The notes below the pieces were generated by a model. It had not been told where the DNA came from. It saw nothing but the letters and a program-made list of their open reading frames with translations, and did not search any database. From Bacteroidota bacterium (GTDB lineage Bacteria; Bacteroidota; Ignavibacteria; Ignavibacteriales; Ignavibacteriaceae): a DNA stretch of 6,472 bases. The position numbers and the translations under genes were made by a program. Positions within the stretch are counted from its first letter, which is position 1. Every line of letters starts with the position of its first letter. The stretch is from the NCBI GenBank assembly GCA_021793635.1, contig JAJYSI010000200.1, positions 1 to 6,472 of the forward strand, given 5' to 3'. Positions 6,426-6,472 of this stretch are shown one piece after another.

Positions 6426-6472
6426 AAGGTTAAAGAAAAATATTAAATTATTATTAGCGCCAGGTTCATCTG

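Noticed and set aside
6443..6469. Eight-codon minus-strand frame (MNLALIII) or the tail of an upstream gene at the right edge
   Set aside because: Too short, cut off by the window edge, and with no recognisable protein end. All three minus frames stop within about 50 bases.
6259..6472. M-box (ykoK) magnesium riboswitch upstream of mgtA
   Set aside because: None of the conserved M-box sequence blocks was recognised. A covariance-model search would settle it, but nothing by eye supports the call.

Overview
The window is an AT-rich bacterial chromosomal segment with dense, short-spaced genes. Almost everything is on the minus strand; only the tail of one gene at the left edge is on the plus strand. 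The mrp promoter carries a TAATTTTG element that fits the Bacteroidota-type -7 consensus (TAnnTTTG). The protein sequences look like those of the Bacteroidota/Chlorobi/Ignavibacteria group. That assignment is an inference, because no rRNA or marker gene is present. No tRNA, rRNA, CRISPR array, insertion sequence or phage gene was seen.

Layout: (1) positions 2-175, plus strand, hold the last 57 codons of a MoxR-family AAA+ ATPase. (2) A minus-strand group, read from right to left, contains an Mrp/ApbC-type P-loop ATPase (2658-1552), a small NifU C-terminal-domain (Nfu) Fe-S scaffold (1536-1300) and an AI-2E-family membrane permease (1276-224). Gaps are about 15 and 23 bases, and a good sigma70-like promoter lies just before mrp. 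(3) A second minus-strand group contains an MgtA-type magnesium P-type ATPase (6258-3604), followed 2 bases later by a PTS EIIA-domain protein with an unrecognised C-terminal extension (3601-2771). (4) The 214 bases in front of mgtA hold no conventional gene but are structured. They contain an inverted repeat, a possible 34-codon leader reading frame whose stop overlaps the mgtA start (TAATG), and a sequence able to pair with the very strong mgtA ribosome binding site.

How the genes may work together: Mrp and Nfu both belong to Fe-S cluster carriage and delivery, so their pairing is functionally sensible. This Mrp, however, has no cysteine at all, so it cannot hold a cluster through the usual CxxC. 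The magnesium pump and the EIIA protein are almost certainly co-translated. EIIA-Ntr proteins are known to control potassium transport systems by protein contact in E. coli, so the most interesting reading is a phosphorylation-responsive regulator dedicated to a magnesium pump. That reading is an inference. The pump's own leader looks capable of translational control, also by inference.
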